Positions 51,009 to 60,418 of a stretch of DNA of 64,000 nt are shown here, one piece after another (position 1 is the first letter of the stretch; the number at the start of each line of letters is the position of its first letter). The stretch is from an uncultured Oscillospiraceae bacterium. Lineage in GTDB: Bacteria > Bacillota > Clostridia > Oscillospirales > Oscillospiraceae. Made by a program: the position numbers and the translations under genes. Where the stretch lies: positions 1 through 64,000 of the forward strand of contig CANPYK010000002.1 in assembly GCA_947588605.1 (NCBI GenBank), read 5' to 3'. The notes below the pieces were generated by a model that ran no database searches, was not told where the DNA came from, and saw only the letters and a list, made by a program, of their open reading frames with translations.

Positions 51009-51899
51009 CTATTTTATCACAGATCCCGGGTCCGGTTCAAGAGGGTCTTTTTGGACCCAGGGGACGCGGCCGGGTACCGGCGGGCGCTCGTAGAAGCGGC
51101 ATGTCTCCTCCCGGCGGGTGCCCTCCCAGTGGTCGAAGCCCAGGGGGTCGATGTGGGCCTCATAGGTACAGTTTTCAAAGACGCACATCCCATGATCCCG
51201 CCAGGGACGGGCCAGGTACACGCTCCCGTCCGCCACGCCGGGGCCTTTCGTGAAGCGGCAGTTTTGAAAGAGGAACCCCCGCTTTTGCCTTGTCTCGTGG
51301 GAGGGCGCGGCGGCGTAGCCCCGGCCCCGGGCGTCGTGAAGGGAGCGGAGCTCGCAGTCTTCGAACACCGCCTCGCCGCAGCCGAAGATGAAGTCCACCG
51401 TCCCCTCGATGAGGCAGTCCCGGAAGGTCTGGCGGCAGGGCTTGCGCAGCCGCAGCTCCTCGGGGAGGAAGCCCTCGTAGCGGTCGATGAGGTCGTCGGG
51501 CAGGGGACCGAGGAAGAGGGTGTCCTGGGTGGAGGTGAGGCGGCAGTTCTCCATGAGGAAGTTGTCGCCGTACACCGTCAGGGCCACCTCCTGGCCCTTC
51601 GTCTCCGGGGCGAGGGCGTCGTTGACCACGGCAAGGCCCCGCAGGGTCACGTTGTCGGCGCACACCGCCAGGGTGGGGGTCCGGAAGGTCACATACTCCA
51701 GGCCCTGCCCGTCCACCTTTTTGGCGTAGTCGTCCCAGACGAGGACCGTCCTGTCCGCCCCGGCGCCCTCGACGGTGATGTTTGGCGCGCGGATGACGCA
51801 CTTGGCCCGAAAGGTCCCCTCCGGCAGGAAAATGTGCTCTCCCGACGGGGCGGAAGCCAGAATTTGGGCCGCGTTCTGGCCTTGTTGCACGAAAATCAC
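51009..51899 (-). CDS. Pectinesterase (carbohydrate esterase family 8), cytoplasmic
   Basis: A 296-residue right-handed beta-helix enzyme that removes methyl groups from pectin. The family residues are present: STQDTLFLG, GTVDFIFGCG and YLARPWRDHG (catalytic Gln/Asp/Asp/Arg set). There is no signal peptide, so it probably acts on imported oligogalacturonides. GTG at 51899 follows AAGGGGGGA and is preferred; the frame stays open further upstream but lacks a site. It is divergent from the importer genes beside it. Confidence 0.85.
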   Translation of the reverse strand: MIFVQQGQNAAQILASAPSGEHIFLPEGTFRAKCVIRAPNITVEGAGADRTVLVWDDYAKKVDGQGLEYVTFRTPTLAVCADNVTLRGLAVVNDALAPETKGQEVALTVYGDNFLMENCRLTSTQDTLFLGPLPDDLIDRYEGFLPEELRLRKPCRQTFRDCLIEGTVDFIFGCGEAVFEDCELRSLHDARGRGYAAAPSHETRQKRGFLFQNCRFTKGPGVADGSVYLARPWRDHGMCVFENCTYEAHIDPLGFDHWEGTRREETCRFYERPPVPGRVPWVQKDPLEPDPGSVIK

Positions 51900-52186
51900 G
51901 TCGATCCCCCCTTGATTTTTTGGTATATTATATACTATAATAGGGGACAGGAGACAGAGAAAACGGACAAAAAATCTGTTTTGTATATAAATTGGCGTGT
52001 TTTGTCCATATACATAAAAACCGCCAGCATGTATAATAATAGACAAATTAGAGTTCCACTTGTGAGCATTTTGCACAAAAATGACGGACTCGGCAAGATA
52101 TATACCGATTTTCACAGCCCGAAATCAGCCAAAAAACGGCGATTCTGGGTTCTTTTAAGTGCGTACAGGCACTTTTTGGAGGAAAA
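51900..52186. promoter_or_regulatory. Divergent regulatory region of the pectin locus
   Basis: AT-rich 290-bp region between the pectinesterase and transporter operons. Candidate -10 elements: TATAAT on the minus strand near 51924-51937 (within TATATTATATAC) and TATAAT on the plus strand at 52032-52037; neither has a good -35. A hairpin AAGTGC/GCACTT (52157-52174) lies just before the ribosome-binding site GGAGG of 52187. A regulator binding site is likely but not identifiable. Confidence 0.5.
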
Positions 52187-52777
52187 ATGGAGCGACAGAG
52201 GACCTTCGGACAGTACAAGCTTATCGATCTTGCCATCTTCGCGGTACTGACCTGCGTCTTTGAGTACCTCATCCTCAAGGCCGCCTCGACCTGGTTCTCC
52301 GACCAGCTCTACTATGTCTCCCTGGCGGCGATCATGACCGCCATCGTCTACATGCGCTGGGGCGCGTGGGGCGGCATCCACGCGGTCCTTGCCGGTTTCG
52401 TCTACTGCCTGGTCCTCGGAGGCTCCGGGGACGAGTATATCATATTCTGCGTCGGGAATCTCTTCTCCCTCCTGTCCCTGATCCTGCTCTTCCGGGTGGG
52501 GAAGGAGAAGGTGCGGACGTCCAAGCTCCTGTCCTTGGCGTTCCCGCTGCTCGTTCAGCTCCTGATGCACGGCGGTAGGGCGTTGACGGCGCTTTTACTG
52601 GGGACGCCGGCGGCGGGTGTGGCCGACTATTTTCTGGAGGACAGTCTGTCATACGTTTTTACCCTGGTGATCGCGTGGATCGTCAGAAGGCTGGATGGCG
52701 TCTACGAGGATCAAAAACATTACCTTCTTCGTCTTAACGCGGAGAAGGAAAAAAAGGAGGTTAAAAATGAAAGTTAG
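52187..52777 (+). CDS. Membrane protein of unknown function, first gene of the pectin importer operon
   Basis: A 196-residue protein with about five membrane helices (DLAIFAVLTCVFEYLIL, VSLAAIMTAIVYMRWGAWGG, YIIFCVGNLFSLLSLILLFR and two near 125-165) and a basic, Lys/Glu-rich tail. The GAWGGIHAVLAGF loop and overall shape are reminiscent of ECF-type S components, but I cannot assign it. It overlaps the next permease gene by 11 nt, so it is part of the import operon. Confidence 0.75.
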   Translation: MERQRTFGQYKLIDLAIFAVLTCVFEYLILKAASTWFSDQLYYVSLAAIMTAIVYMRWGAWGGIHAVLAGFVYCLVLGGSGDEYIIFCVGNLFSLLSLILLFRVGKEKVRTSKLLSLAFPLLVQLLMHGGRALTALLLGTPAAGVADYFLEDSLSYVFTLVIAWIVRRLDGVYEDQKHYLLRLNAEKEKKEVKNES

Positions 52778-53825
52778 GGCAGCGGATTTCCTCGATTATG
52801 ACCAGGAAGCTGGCGTATACAGAGAAAATCCGGAACAAGCCGTCCGGGACGACGTGGAAAAGCACTACTGGCTCCACGTGGTCCGAACGATCGTGAAAGA
52901 CTGGCGCCTCTACCTGATGCTGGTCCCGATGCTCCTGGTCTTCCTGTTCTGGCGGTACTTCCCGATGTACGAGCTCCTTAGCTGCTTCAAGGTCTACGAT
53001 GGCGTCCTGCCGGTGTCAAAGCAGCTCTTCTCAGGATTTTCATACTTCAAGCAGCTGCTGGTGGGCGGGACCCAGCTCTCGACGAACTTCTGGAGGGCCA
53101 TGAGGAACACCTTTATCCTCAGCTTCTACGGTCTGTGCTTCGGTTTCCCGATGCCTATTATCCTGGCCCTCTTCTTCAATGAGATCAAGTCCAACGCGGC
53201 CCGGAGCGTCTATCAGGTCCTCACCTACCTTCCCAAGTTCATGTCCACTGTTATCATGACCTCTCTGGTGACCATGCTTGTGAAGCAGGGGTCCTCCATC
53301 TCCGGCATGGGCATTATCAGCCGCGCGCTTGTGGGCCTGAAGCTCATCTCAGAGAAGACAGGAACCGCCGGACTTCTCAACAACCCATCCTTCTTCCGTT
53401 CAATTTACCAGATCAGCGGCATCTGGGAGGGCGCGGGCTATGACAGCATCGTGTTCTTCGCGGCGATCATCGCCATCTCTCCCACCAGCTATGAGGCCGC
53501 GCAGATCGACGGCGCCAACAAGTGGGCCCAGATGCGGTACGTGGTCATTCCCAGTATCCTGTCCACCGTGGTCATCATGCTCATCACCCGTATCGGCTCC
53601 CTGCTGAATGTCGGCTATGAGAAGGTATTGCTCCTTTACAACACCGACACCTATGTCACCGCCGACGTGGTCTCCACACTATCCTACCGACTTGGCATGA
53701 TGGGCTCGCAGACGACGCAAGGCATAGCCTCGGCGGCCGAGATGATGAACAACGTCGTCGGGATGCTGCTGGTCATCGGGGCGAACACCATAGCCCGCAA
53801 GGCGTCCAACACGTCGCTGTATTAA
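52767..53825 (+). CDS. CUT1-family sugar ABC transporter permease (LplB/YteP-like)
   Basis: A 352-residue permease with an extended N-terminal cytoplasmic part and six membrane helices; the EAA motif EAAQIDGANKWAQMRYVVIP contacts the ATPase. Its type (LplB/YteP) pairs with a LplC/YtcP-like permease and a large lipoprotein binding protein, as in uptake of oligogalacturonides or rhamnogalacturonan fragments. ATG at 52767 follows AAGGAGG. Confidence 0.92.
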   Translation: MKVRAADFLDYDQEAGVYRENPEQAVRDDVEKHYWLHVVRTIVKDWRLYLMLVPMLLVFLFWRYFPMYELLSCFKVYDGVLPVSKQLFSGFSYFKQLLVGGTQLSTNFWRAMRNTFILSFYGLCFGFPMPIILALFFNEIKSNAARSVYQVLTYLPKFMSTVIMTSLVTMLVKQGSSISGMGIISRALVGLKLISEKTGTAGLLNNPSFFRSIYQISGIWEGAGYDSIVFFAAIIAISPTSYEAAQIDGANKWAQMRYVVIPSILSTVVIMLITRIGSLLNVGYEKVLLLYNTDTYVTADVVSTLSYRLGMMGSQTTQGIASAAEMMNNVVGMLLVIGANTIARKASNTSLY

Positions 53826-53837
53826 TAGGAGGGTGCC

Positions 53838-54728
53838 ATGAAAAGAAAGCTTGAAATCACGGAGCTGATCTTCAAAATCATAAGCTACACCCTGCTGACC
53901 GCGTTCGCGTTGGCGTGCCTTTATCCCTTCGTCTTCGCCATCTCGTCGGCCATTTCCGACCGCCACTCGGTGGAGTACAGCGAGATCATCCTGTTCCCGA
54001 AGGGGATACAGTTCCAGGCGTTCTCCCAGATGTTCCACAACAACATGTTCTGGAACTCCTACTCCAACACGCTGTTCATCACCTTGTACGGTACCATCTG
54101 GGCCATGTTCACCGCGATTTTGGGCGCTTACGCCCTTTCCAAGAAGAGGCTCCTGTTCCGGAAGGTCTTCAACTTCTTCCTGGTGTTCACCATGTGGTTC
54201 TCCGCCGGCGTCGTGCCCCAGTATCTGAACTACATAGCCACGAGAACGGTCTTCAACACCGTGGGCATCACGGACGACAAATGGCTGGTGGTCATCGCCA
54301 TGGGCATGGCGGCCATGAACATCATCCTCCTCCGGAACGCCTTCGAGGGCGTCCCCTCCGAGATCGAGGAGGCGGCCATCGTGGACGGCGCCACGGAGAT
54401 GCAGGTCCTGACCAACGTCTACCTGCCCATGAGCAAATCCACCATCGCGACGGTGGCGCTCTTCTTCGCCATCTCCCGCTGGAACGGCTACTTCTGGGCA
54501 CGCCAGATGATCAGAAACCAGTACGAGCAGCCCCTTCAGGTGTTTATCCGCCAGACGCTGGAGCAGTACACGGAGTCCGAGTTCCTCACGTCCTGGAACG
54601 AGCCCTACGCCTCGGACTCTGTCATCTACGCCCTGGTGGTGTGCTCCATAGTTCCCATCCTTATCATCTATCCCTTCATCCAGAAATACTTCGCCAAGGG
54701 CGTGAACGTCGGCGGCGTCAAGGAGTGA
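53838..54728 (+). CDS. CUT1-family sugar ABC transporter permease (LplC/YtcP-like)
   Basis: A 296-residue permease with six helices and the EAA motif EEAAIVDGATEMQVLTNVYL. It has the YtcP/LplC-type N-terminus (ISSAISDRHSVEYSEIILFP). With the previous protein it forms the membrane channel of the importer. AGGAGG lies 7 nt before the ATG. Confidence 0.92.
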   Translation: MKRKLEITELIFKIISYTLLTAFALACLYPFVFAISSAISDRHSVEYSEIILFPKGIQFQAFSQMFHNNMFWNSYSNTLFITLYGTIWAMFTAILGAYALSKKRLLFRKVFNFFLVFTMWFSAGVVPQYLNYIATRTVFNTVGITDDKWLVVIAMGMAAMNIILLRNAFEGVPSEIEEAAIVDGATEMQVLTNVYLPMSKSTIATVALFFAISRWNGYFWARQMIRNQYEQPLQVFIRQTLEQYTESEFLTSWNEPYASDSVIYALVVCSIVPILIIYPFIQKYFAKGVNVGGVKE

Positions 54729-54865
54729 TTTCTGGCGTGGCGGTCGGTCGAGAGCAGAGGCCGGCTGCGTAAGCCGGTCGCGTGTAAACCGACCACGGAA
54801 GCTGTTTGACCCTTTGTGATCCACCCGGCGGATGCCGGAGGAATATAAATTTTAGGAGGATTCTT

Positions 54866-57076
54866 ATGAAAAAGTTCAGAGCCATGATCGCTGTGCTCCT
54901 CGCTTTTGTGCTTGTGGCCGCGGCAGCCGCGTCCTGCAACAAGATCGAGGTCCCCAACAATAGCGAAAGCAACCCGAGCAGCACCCCGACCACCACCCCG
55001 GGCGGCGACAATCCGACCACCACTCCCAGCGGCGGCGAGGAGGAGGACCCCACCGCCATCAACCACGTCTATACAAACCCTAACCTTCCCTACGCGGAGG
55101 GCACCGAGCTTCGCATGGCTGTCGGCTACAACAGCAAGCAGACCGGTCTTCTCTTCGACGCCGATATCGCCGGAGACGGCATCACCCTGGCTGACGGCGT
55201 GACCTATCACACCGGCGACCTGAAGCCCACCTGGGCGGAGATGCAGAACCGCCTCCACATCAAGTTCGACGGCTCCATGTACTCCGGCGGAAAAGCTTCC
55301 GATGAGTTCAAAAACTGGGTGAATGAGCTTGGCAAGGTGGACATGGTCTCCGGTACCGTCACGCAGCTCTCTGAGAACGGCGTCGCGGGCAAGCTCGTGA
55401 ACATCGCCGAGTATCTGGACAAGATGCCCAACTTCAAGGCGTATCTTGAGGCCAACCCCATCGTCCGCATGGCCATCGTCAGCGACACCGACACCGGCGC
55501 CATCTACGTCAGCCCCTACTTCGACGGTGTCAGCGACATCGAGCGTATGCCCCTTATGCGCGTGGACTGGGTCGTGAAGCTTCTTGACGGCGAGGGCAAG
55601 TTCACCGCCAGTGCCTCCGGCACCACCGCCACTCCCGCCTGGACCCCCTACATGCCCACCTCCGGCAAGTACGAAATCGACGTTGTGAAGCCTGACGGCA
55701 CCGGCGTTGAGCAGGTGACCAAGGACTACGACGCCGCCGGCAACATCATCGAGAAGATGAACGCCGCCGGCCCCATGAGCGGTGTTGACGCCGTCAACAT
55801 GCTCCGTGACTACATCGATACCGCGTACGCCGGATATTACGGCACCACCCGTTCCAACCTGTTCTGCGGCCAGAACGCCGCCTGGGACGCCGACGAGCTC
55901 GTCGCCCTCCTGCGCTGCGTGGTCGCCAACGCCCAGACCCTCAACGGCACCGACACGGTCGGCGGCATCATGTGCCGTGAGAACAGCAACAACAACCGCC
56001 GCATCGATATGTTCCGCTTTGCCGGCACCCTTCTGGGCGTCCGCGGACTTGAGTCCCGCAAGGATTACCTCTATGTGGGCAGCGACGGCGCCATGCACGA
56101 CGCCCGCCTTGAGGCCGATACCTATGAGGCGATGGAGAGGATGAACACCCTTGTCAAGGAGGGGCTCGTCGCCGAGGACTTCGTGAACAAGGCCGATCCT
56201 CAGGCCAAAGAGCTGCTTGAGAAGGACTCCGCTTTCATGCACTATGACTACAACCAGACCCAGACCATTTACAACAAGACCGTTCTTCAGGAGGGCGAGA
56301 AGTACATGGCGGTCATGGTCCCCGTGGCCCGTTGGGATGACGGCACCGGCGAGAAGCTCATGCGGTTCACCGAGTCCTGGCGCTCCGTCAAGACCGACGG
56401 CTGGGGCATCTCCGTTGATGGTATCAACGGCGACCAGGATAAGCTCAACGCCGCCCTCGCCCTCATCGACTACGCCTACACCAAGGACGGCCAGATCCTG
56501 CTCTCCTACGGCCCCGACGCCTTCGTGAAGATGACCGACGAGAACCACTATGAGATGTTCGACTTCAACGGCGAGCAGTGGCCCGTCATCTCCGACGCCT
56601 CCTATGAGGACCTGTGGGAGTTCACCAACGGCAACTACACCGACTACGCCCGTAAGTACATCGGCTCCACCCTGAGCTTCCTCAAGAGCCAGTCCTTTGA
56701 GTATCAGTGCACGCATGAGGTGGGCAAGGAGGGCGCCGGCTATATCTCCAGGGCCATTGCCCTCGGCACCATCAAGCACCCCGAGAACGCCATTACGGAT
56801 AACCGCTGGTACACCAACGTTCCCACCCAGCTGCCGCTGACCGAGCAGGAGAACTCCCTCGCCAAGAGCTACACCGAGCTCAACGACAACTTCAGCCAGG
56901 AGAAGGGCGGAGAAAACATCCTCATCCAGCAGATCGTTTCCGGCTACACCGACTCCGCCCGCACCAGCGCCGAGAAATCCGTCGATACCGTTCTGAATTC
57001 CTGGAGCGGCAAGCAGTGGCTCGCCATCCAGCAGACCGGCTGGGAGAGGGCCCTGGAGTATTACGAGACCCTTTAA
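54866..57076 (+). CDS. Large lipoprotein sugar-binding protein of the importer
   Basis: A 736-residue exported protein with a signal sequence and lipoprotein-like site (AAAAASCNK, Cys near 25), then a Ser/Thr/Pro-rich spacer (30-65). The long substrate-binding domain is like LplA/YtcQ-type binding proteins (EFKNWVNELGKVDMVSGTVT, GWGISVDGINGDQDKLNAAL). The lipobox is not perfect (Ala at -3). It would capture pectic oligosaccharides outside the cell and pass them to the two permeases upstream. ATG at 54866 follows AGGAGG. Confidence 0.88.
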   Translation: MKKFRAMIAVLLAFVLVAAAAASCNKIEVPNNSESNPSSTPTTTPGGDNPTTTPSGGEEEDPTAINHVYTNPNLPYAEGTELRMAVGYNSKQTGLLFDADIAGDGITLADGVTYHTGDLKPTWAEMQNRLHIKFDGSMYSGGKASDEFKNWVNELGKVDMVSGTVTQLSENGVAGKLVNIAEYLDKMPNFKAYLEANPIVRMAIVSDTDTGAIYVSPYFDGVSDIERMPLMRVDWVVKLLDGEGKFTASASGTTATPAWTPYMPTSGKYEIDVVKPDGTGVEQVTKDYDAAGNIIEKMNAAGPMSGVDAVNMLRDYIDTAYAGYYGTTRSNLFCGQNAAWDADELVALLRCVVANAQTLNGTDTVGGIMCRENSNNNRRIDMFRFAGTLLGVRGLESRKDYLYVGSDGAMHDARLEADTYEAMERMNTLVKEGLVAEDFVNKADPQAKELLEKDSAFMHYDYNQTQTIYNKTVLQEGEKYMAVMVPVARWDDGTGEKLMRFTESWRSVKTDGWGISVDGINGDQDKLNAALALIDYAYTKDGQILLSYGPDAFVKMTDENHYEMFDFNGEQWPVISDASYEDLWEFTNGNYTDYARKYIGSTLSFLKSQSFEYQCTHEVGKEGAGYISRAIALGTIKHPENAITDNRWYTNVPTQLPLTEQENSLAKSYTELNDNFSQEKGGENILIQQIVSGYTDSARTSAEKSVDTVLNSWSGKQWLAIQQTGWERALEYYETL

Positions 57077-57150
57077 GTGAACCGACCCCGATTGACCCCA
57101 CGCGAAATTTTTAAGACGACCCCCGGCGAAAGCTTTGGGGAAGTCAAAAC

Positions 57151-57200
57151 GGATGCGCCGCGCATGCCCGGGAGCTTCGGCTCCCGGGGCGGCGGCATCC
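57151..57200 (+). other. Extended hairpin with a UUCG loop between the binding-protein gene and the next membrane-protein gene
   Basis: A 9-bp perfect stem CCCGGGAGC / GCTCCCGGG closed by TTCG (57167-57188), extended by an outer GGATGC...GCATCC pairing. No T run follows. Such structures commonly protect the 3' end of a highly expressed upstream message, which fits a binding-protein gene expressed above its neighbours. Confidence 0.65.
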
Positions 57201-57216
57201 CTGAGAGGAGGTCGTC

Positions 57217-57828
57217 ATGTACAAAACGCATTTAAAGATCCAGAAACTGATCTGTCTGGCGGCTATCATTATCAGCGCGCTGGTGTTTGTCTACGCGCTG
57301 GGGATCATGACAAACATCTATGACAGCTTATACCAGGCGGTGAACATCAAGAGCGAGGAAGGTACAGGCAACAAGTACGCCGCGAGCGAGAAGGTGGCGG
57401 GCGCTGCCATTTACATGGATATGCAGAGCTTCAACCACAATCTGCTCATCGCGAGCATTGTGTTGATCGTTCTGGGCGCGCTTCTCTTTGTGACCAATAC
57501 CAGCACCCGCAGGCGCTACTATATCAGCAACTACATCGCCATAGGGCTCTACTCCGTCTTCGGGCTCGCCCTGACGGTATACAGCCACATCCAGATCCAG
57601 GCGTTCAGGACCCAGTTCCTCACCACCGTGGATTTTAAGGGGCTGAAGGAGTTCGCGGACATGTGGGGCACGCTGTACACCGAGTCCACCTTTCCCTTTG
57701 ACATCCATTATCTGGTGTTCGGGCTGCTGGTGCTTGTGATCGTCGCCCTCATTGGCAACATGGTGTGGAAGCTGAAGCTCATGAGCGAGGAGAAGGCGCT
57801 CCTTGCCGGAAAGGGGGCCAAGGTATGA
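57217..57828 (+). CDS. Membrane protein of unknown function in the pectin importer operon (203 residues)
   Basis: Four predicted helices (LICLAAIIISALVFVYALGI; LLIASIVLIVLGALLFV; YIAIGLYSVFGLALTVY; YLVFGLLVLVIVALIGNMVW) with an extracellular loop after helix 1 and a basic C-terminus. I do not recognise the family. It overlaps the next gene by 4 nt and sits between the binding protein and the first ATPase, so it is likely to be a component or assembly factor of the importer. Confidence 0.8.
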   Translation: MYKTHLKIQKLICLAAIIISALVFVYALGIMTNIYDSLYQAVNIKSEEGTGNKYAASEKVAGAAIYMDMQSFNHNLLIASIVLIVLGALLFVTNTSTRRRYYISNYIAIGLYSVFGLALTVYSHIQIQAFRTQFLTTVDFKGLKEFADMWGTLYTESTFPFDIHYLVFGLLVLVIVALIGNMVWKLKLMSEEKALLAGKGAKV

Positions 57829-58322
57829 GCATGTCCAACGAGGACCGTCTCATCAAAAGAGACAGGATGAGGTATATCAAAAATAAACCCTCAGCCAATC
57901 TGGCCTACCTTGCCATACTTTTAGACGTCATCTACTTCGTCAGCATCTACCAGTCCGACGTGGAGACCTGGTACTACAGGTGGATCATCGGCGTTTCCAT
58001 CGTTTACAACCTGATCTTCATGCTGGCGGCGTTTTTGAGTTCCGAGGGCGTGAAGAATTACCAGAAGAACTACACCTACATCGAGCTGGCTCTGGGCGTC
58101 ATCCAGTTCGTCAGGATCTTCATTCTTCCCGTCCCTGCCCACAATGCCTCGATCACCGTGGGGGATGTGACCATCCAGGTCATGCACGGGGGACAGTTCA
58201 CGCTGTGCGTCGTGTGCCTCATAGCCTCGGGTGTGAGCCTTATAGCCTCCGGGATCATCAACTACATCAAGTGCAACGAGCTTGCCGCTCATTTGAAGAG
58301 CCTTGAAAACCAGAACGCATAA
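57825..58322 (+). CDS. Membrane protein of unknown function in the pectin importer operon (165 residues)
   Basis: About four predicted helices (LAYLAILLDVIYFVSIY; WIIGVSIVYNLIFMLAAFL; YIELALGVIQFVRIFIL; FTLCVVCLIASGVSLIASGI). The N-terminus is charged (SNEDRLIKRDRMRYIKNKP) and the C-terminal helix is amphipathic (LAAHLKSLENQNA). No known motif. Coupled to the previous gene (ATGA overlap) and followed after 12 nt by the ATPase. Confidence 0.8.
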   Translation: MSMSNEDRLIKRDRMRYIKNKPSANLAYLAILLDVIYFVSIYQSDVETWYYRWIIGVSIVYNLIFMLAAFLSSEGVKNYQKNYTYIELALGVIQFVRIFILPVPAHNASITVGDVTIQVMHGGQFTLCVVCLIASGVSLIASGIINYIKCNELAAHLKSLENQNA

Positions 58323-58334
58323 GGAGATGAAGAC

Positions 58335-59408
58335 ATGGCTACGCTGAGTTTACAGCATATCGATAAGATATATGACAACAACGTCCAAGCCGTCTTTGAC
58401 TTCAATCTGGATGTAAAGGACGGCGAGCTCATCGTACTGGTCGGGCCCTCCGGCTGTGGGAAGTCCACCACCCTGCGCATGGTGGCGGGCCTGGAGGATA
58501 TCTCCAACGGCAAGCTCCTGCTGGACGGGAAGGATATCACCCAGACCCCGGCCAAGGACCGCGACATGGCCATGGTGTTCCAGAGCTACGCGCTCTACGG
58601 GCACATGACCATCTACGAAAACATGGCGTTCTCCCTGACCTTGCGCAAGGAGAACCCCAACGTCATCCACAAGAAGGTGCTGGCGGCCGCCGAGATCCTC
58701 GGCCTCACCAGCCAGCTCAACAAAAAGCCGGCGCAGCTGTCCGGCGGCCAGCGCCAGCGCGTGGCCATGGGCCGGTCCATCGTCCGGAACCCCAAAGTGT
58801 TCCTGTTCGACGAGCCGCTCTCCAACCTGGACGCGAAGCTGCGCGGCGCCACCCGGCGTGAGATCCTGCTCCTCCATAAGAGGCTCCAGGCCACCATGCT
58901 CTACGTCACCCACGACCAGACCGAGGCGTTGACGCTTGCCGACCGGATCGTGTGCATGTCCATGGGCCATGTCCAGCAGGTGGGCACGCCCCTCGAGCTC
59001 TACGATTCCCCCGACAACGTGTTCGTGGCCAGCTTCATCGGCCTGCCGCCCATGAACTTCTACGACGTGAAGGTCGCGGGAGACGCGCTCCAGGGCAACG
59101 GCTTCAAGGTGTCGCTCACAGCCGAGGAGAAGGCGGTGCTTGCCGGATACGAGGGCAAGGAGATTACCCTGGGCGTCCGCCCGGAGAACTTCGCCGAAGG
59201 CAATGACATCAAGGTCACCGTCACCAACAACGAGAACCTTGGCATGAACACTTTGGTCTACGGCTCCGTAGGCAACACCGGCGTCAAGGTCACCGCCAAG
59301 CTGAAGGGGTGGCAGAATTACAAGATGGGGGACACCGCGTCCTTCTCCATCGTCAAAAAGCACTTCTTCGACAAGGAGACCACCAACGCGATAAGGGGAG
59401 GTAAGTGA
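58335..59408 (+). CDS. MsmK/UgpC-type sugar ABC transporter ATPase (first copy)
   Basis: A 357-residue ATPase: Walker A VGPSGCGKSTTLRM near 36-49, signature LSGGQRQRVAMGRSI, Walker B VFLFDEPLSNLD, switch His in YVTHDQTEALTL, and a TOBE-type regulatory domain in the last 110 residues. It belongs to the subgroup that serves several CUT1 importers. It sits inside the pectin importer operon between unknown membrane proteins. A second ATPase of the same type is encoded at 62694. Confidence 0.92.
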   Translation: MATLSLQHIDKIYDNNVQAVFDFNLDVKDGELIVLVGPSGCGKSTTLRMVAGLEDISNGKLLLDGKDITQTPAKDRDMAMVFQSYALYGHMTIYENMAFSLTLRKENPNVIHKKVLAAAEILGLTSQLNKKPAQLSGGQRQRVAMGRSIVRNPKVFLFDEPLSNLDAKLRGATRREILLLHKRLQATMLYVTHDQTEALTLADRIVCMSMGHVQQVGTPLELYDSPDNVFVASFIGLPPMNFYDVKVAGDALQGNGFKVSLTAEEKAVLAGYEGKEITLGVRPENFAEGNDIKVTVTNNENLGMNTLVYGSVGNTGVKVTAKLKGWQNYKMGDTASFSIVKKHFFDKETTNAIRGGK

Positions 59409-59410
59409 AC

Positions 59411-60355
59411 ATGACCAACAAAAAAGTTCAGATCGGCAGTATCGTCATGGCCGTATTGCTGGTCGTCAGTGTCGTGGGACTTTTCCTGCCCTTCTCCGGA
59501 CTTCTCGGCATCGACCTCACCGCGGCGCAGTTCCTGCAGTGGGCGGTCCAGGAGTACAGCATCGGCGGGCTCTTCTCCTTGCCCATCGTGTATATCACCA
59601 TAGCGGTGCTGGTGCTCATAGCGGCGCTGGTGCTGGCGGTCCTGGGGATCGTCACCGGCAAGGTCCTGCTTCAGAACATCAGCGGCGTCTGCGCCCTGGC
59701 GGTGGCGGTCGTTATGCTCGTCTGCAAGGGCAGCTACGGCGACGTCCTGGCGGGCTTCTGGGTCATTTTTGCCGGCACGCTGGCGGCGTTTGTGTGCCTA
59801 CTGCTGTGCAAGATGGACCTTAAAGAGGTGTTCCGCAAGTTCATGGTCACCATCAAACGCAGGCCCCAGCTTATCCCGCTGTGCGCCTTCGCGGTGACAT
59901 TCATCTATTACTCCCTGAACCTGACCGACATTTCCAACACCACCGCCAAGATCCAGGCCACCGGGATGGGGCTGGCGGGCTTTGCCACCATGCTCCTGTC
60001 CATCCTGAGCCTTGTGTGCTGTCTCAACGCCTTCCCGTACCGGAAAAAGCCCAACATCCCCATGGTGGTGCTCCTGTTCGTCATGGCGGGCATCGTGATT
60101 TTCGCCGACGTATACTACTCCAACCTTGTGGTCACCGCCCTCAACAACAGCCCAGACGCCGCGAAAATGCTGAATGACACGCCGTCCATCGCCTTGGCGT
60201 ACAATATGCTCCAGGTCCACGTCGTACTTCTGGTGGTGAGCGTGGTGCTCACGGTGTTGTTGCCTGTTTACTCCAAGCTTTTGAGGAAGGTCAAGACCTC
60301 CGTTGAGGTGGAGGGCAACGGCGACATGAAGGCCATCGACATCTCCGGCGAATAA
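59411..60355 (+). CDS. Membrane protein of unknown function in the pectin importer operon (314 residues)
   Basis: A polytopic protein with about eight hydrophobic segments (for example GSIVMAVLLVVSVVGLFLPF, ITIAVLVLIAALVLAVLGIV, VVLLVVSVVLTVLLPVYSKL) and a short hydrophilic tail. No ABC permease EAA motif is present, so it is not a third conventional permease. I do not recognise the family. It starts just after the ATPase gene; ATG at 59411 or an overlapping GTG at 59405 are possible starts. Confidence 0.8.
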   Translation: MTNKKVQIGSIVMAVLLVVSVVGLFLPFSGLLGIDLTAAQFLQWAVQEYSIGGLFSLPIVYITIAVLVLIAALVLAVLGIVTGKVLLQNISGVCALAVAVVMLVCKGSYGDVLAGFWVIFAGTLAAFVCLLLCKMDLKEVFRKFMVTIKRRPQLIPLCAFAVTFIYYSLNLTDISNTTAKIQATGMGLAGFATMLLSILSLVCCLNAFPYRKKPNIPMVVLLFVMAGIVIFADVYYSNLVVTALNNSPDAAKMLNDTPSIALAYNMLQVHVVLLVVSVVLTVLLPVYSKLLRKVKTSVEVEGNGDMKAIDISGE

Positions 60356-60418
60356 GCTTACGCCAATGTGGATCGGGAGGCTCGAAAACGGCCTCCCAAT
60401 CAGCAAAGAGGAGCATCA

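Noticed and set aside
54668-56779. 703-codon open frame opposite the binding-protein gene
   Set aside because: Same shadow effect; the plus-strand protein has signal peptide and domain structure.
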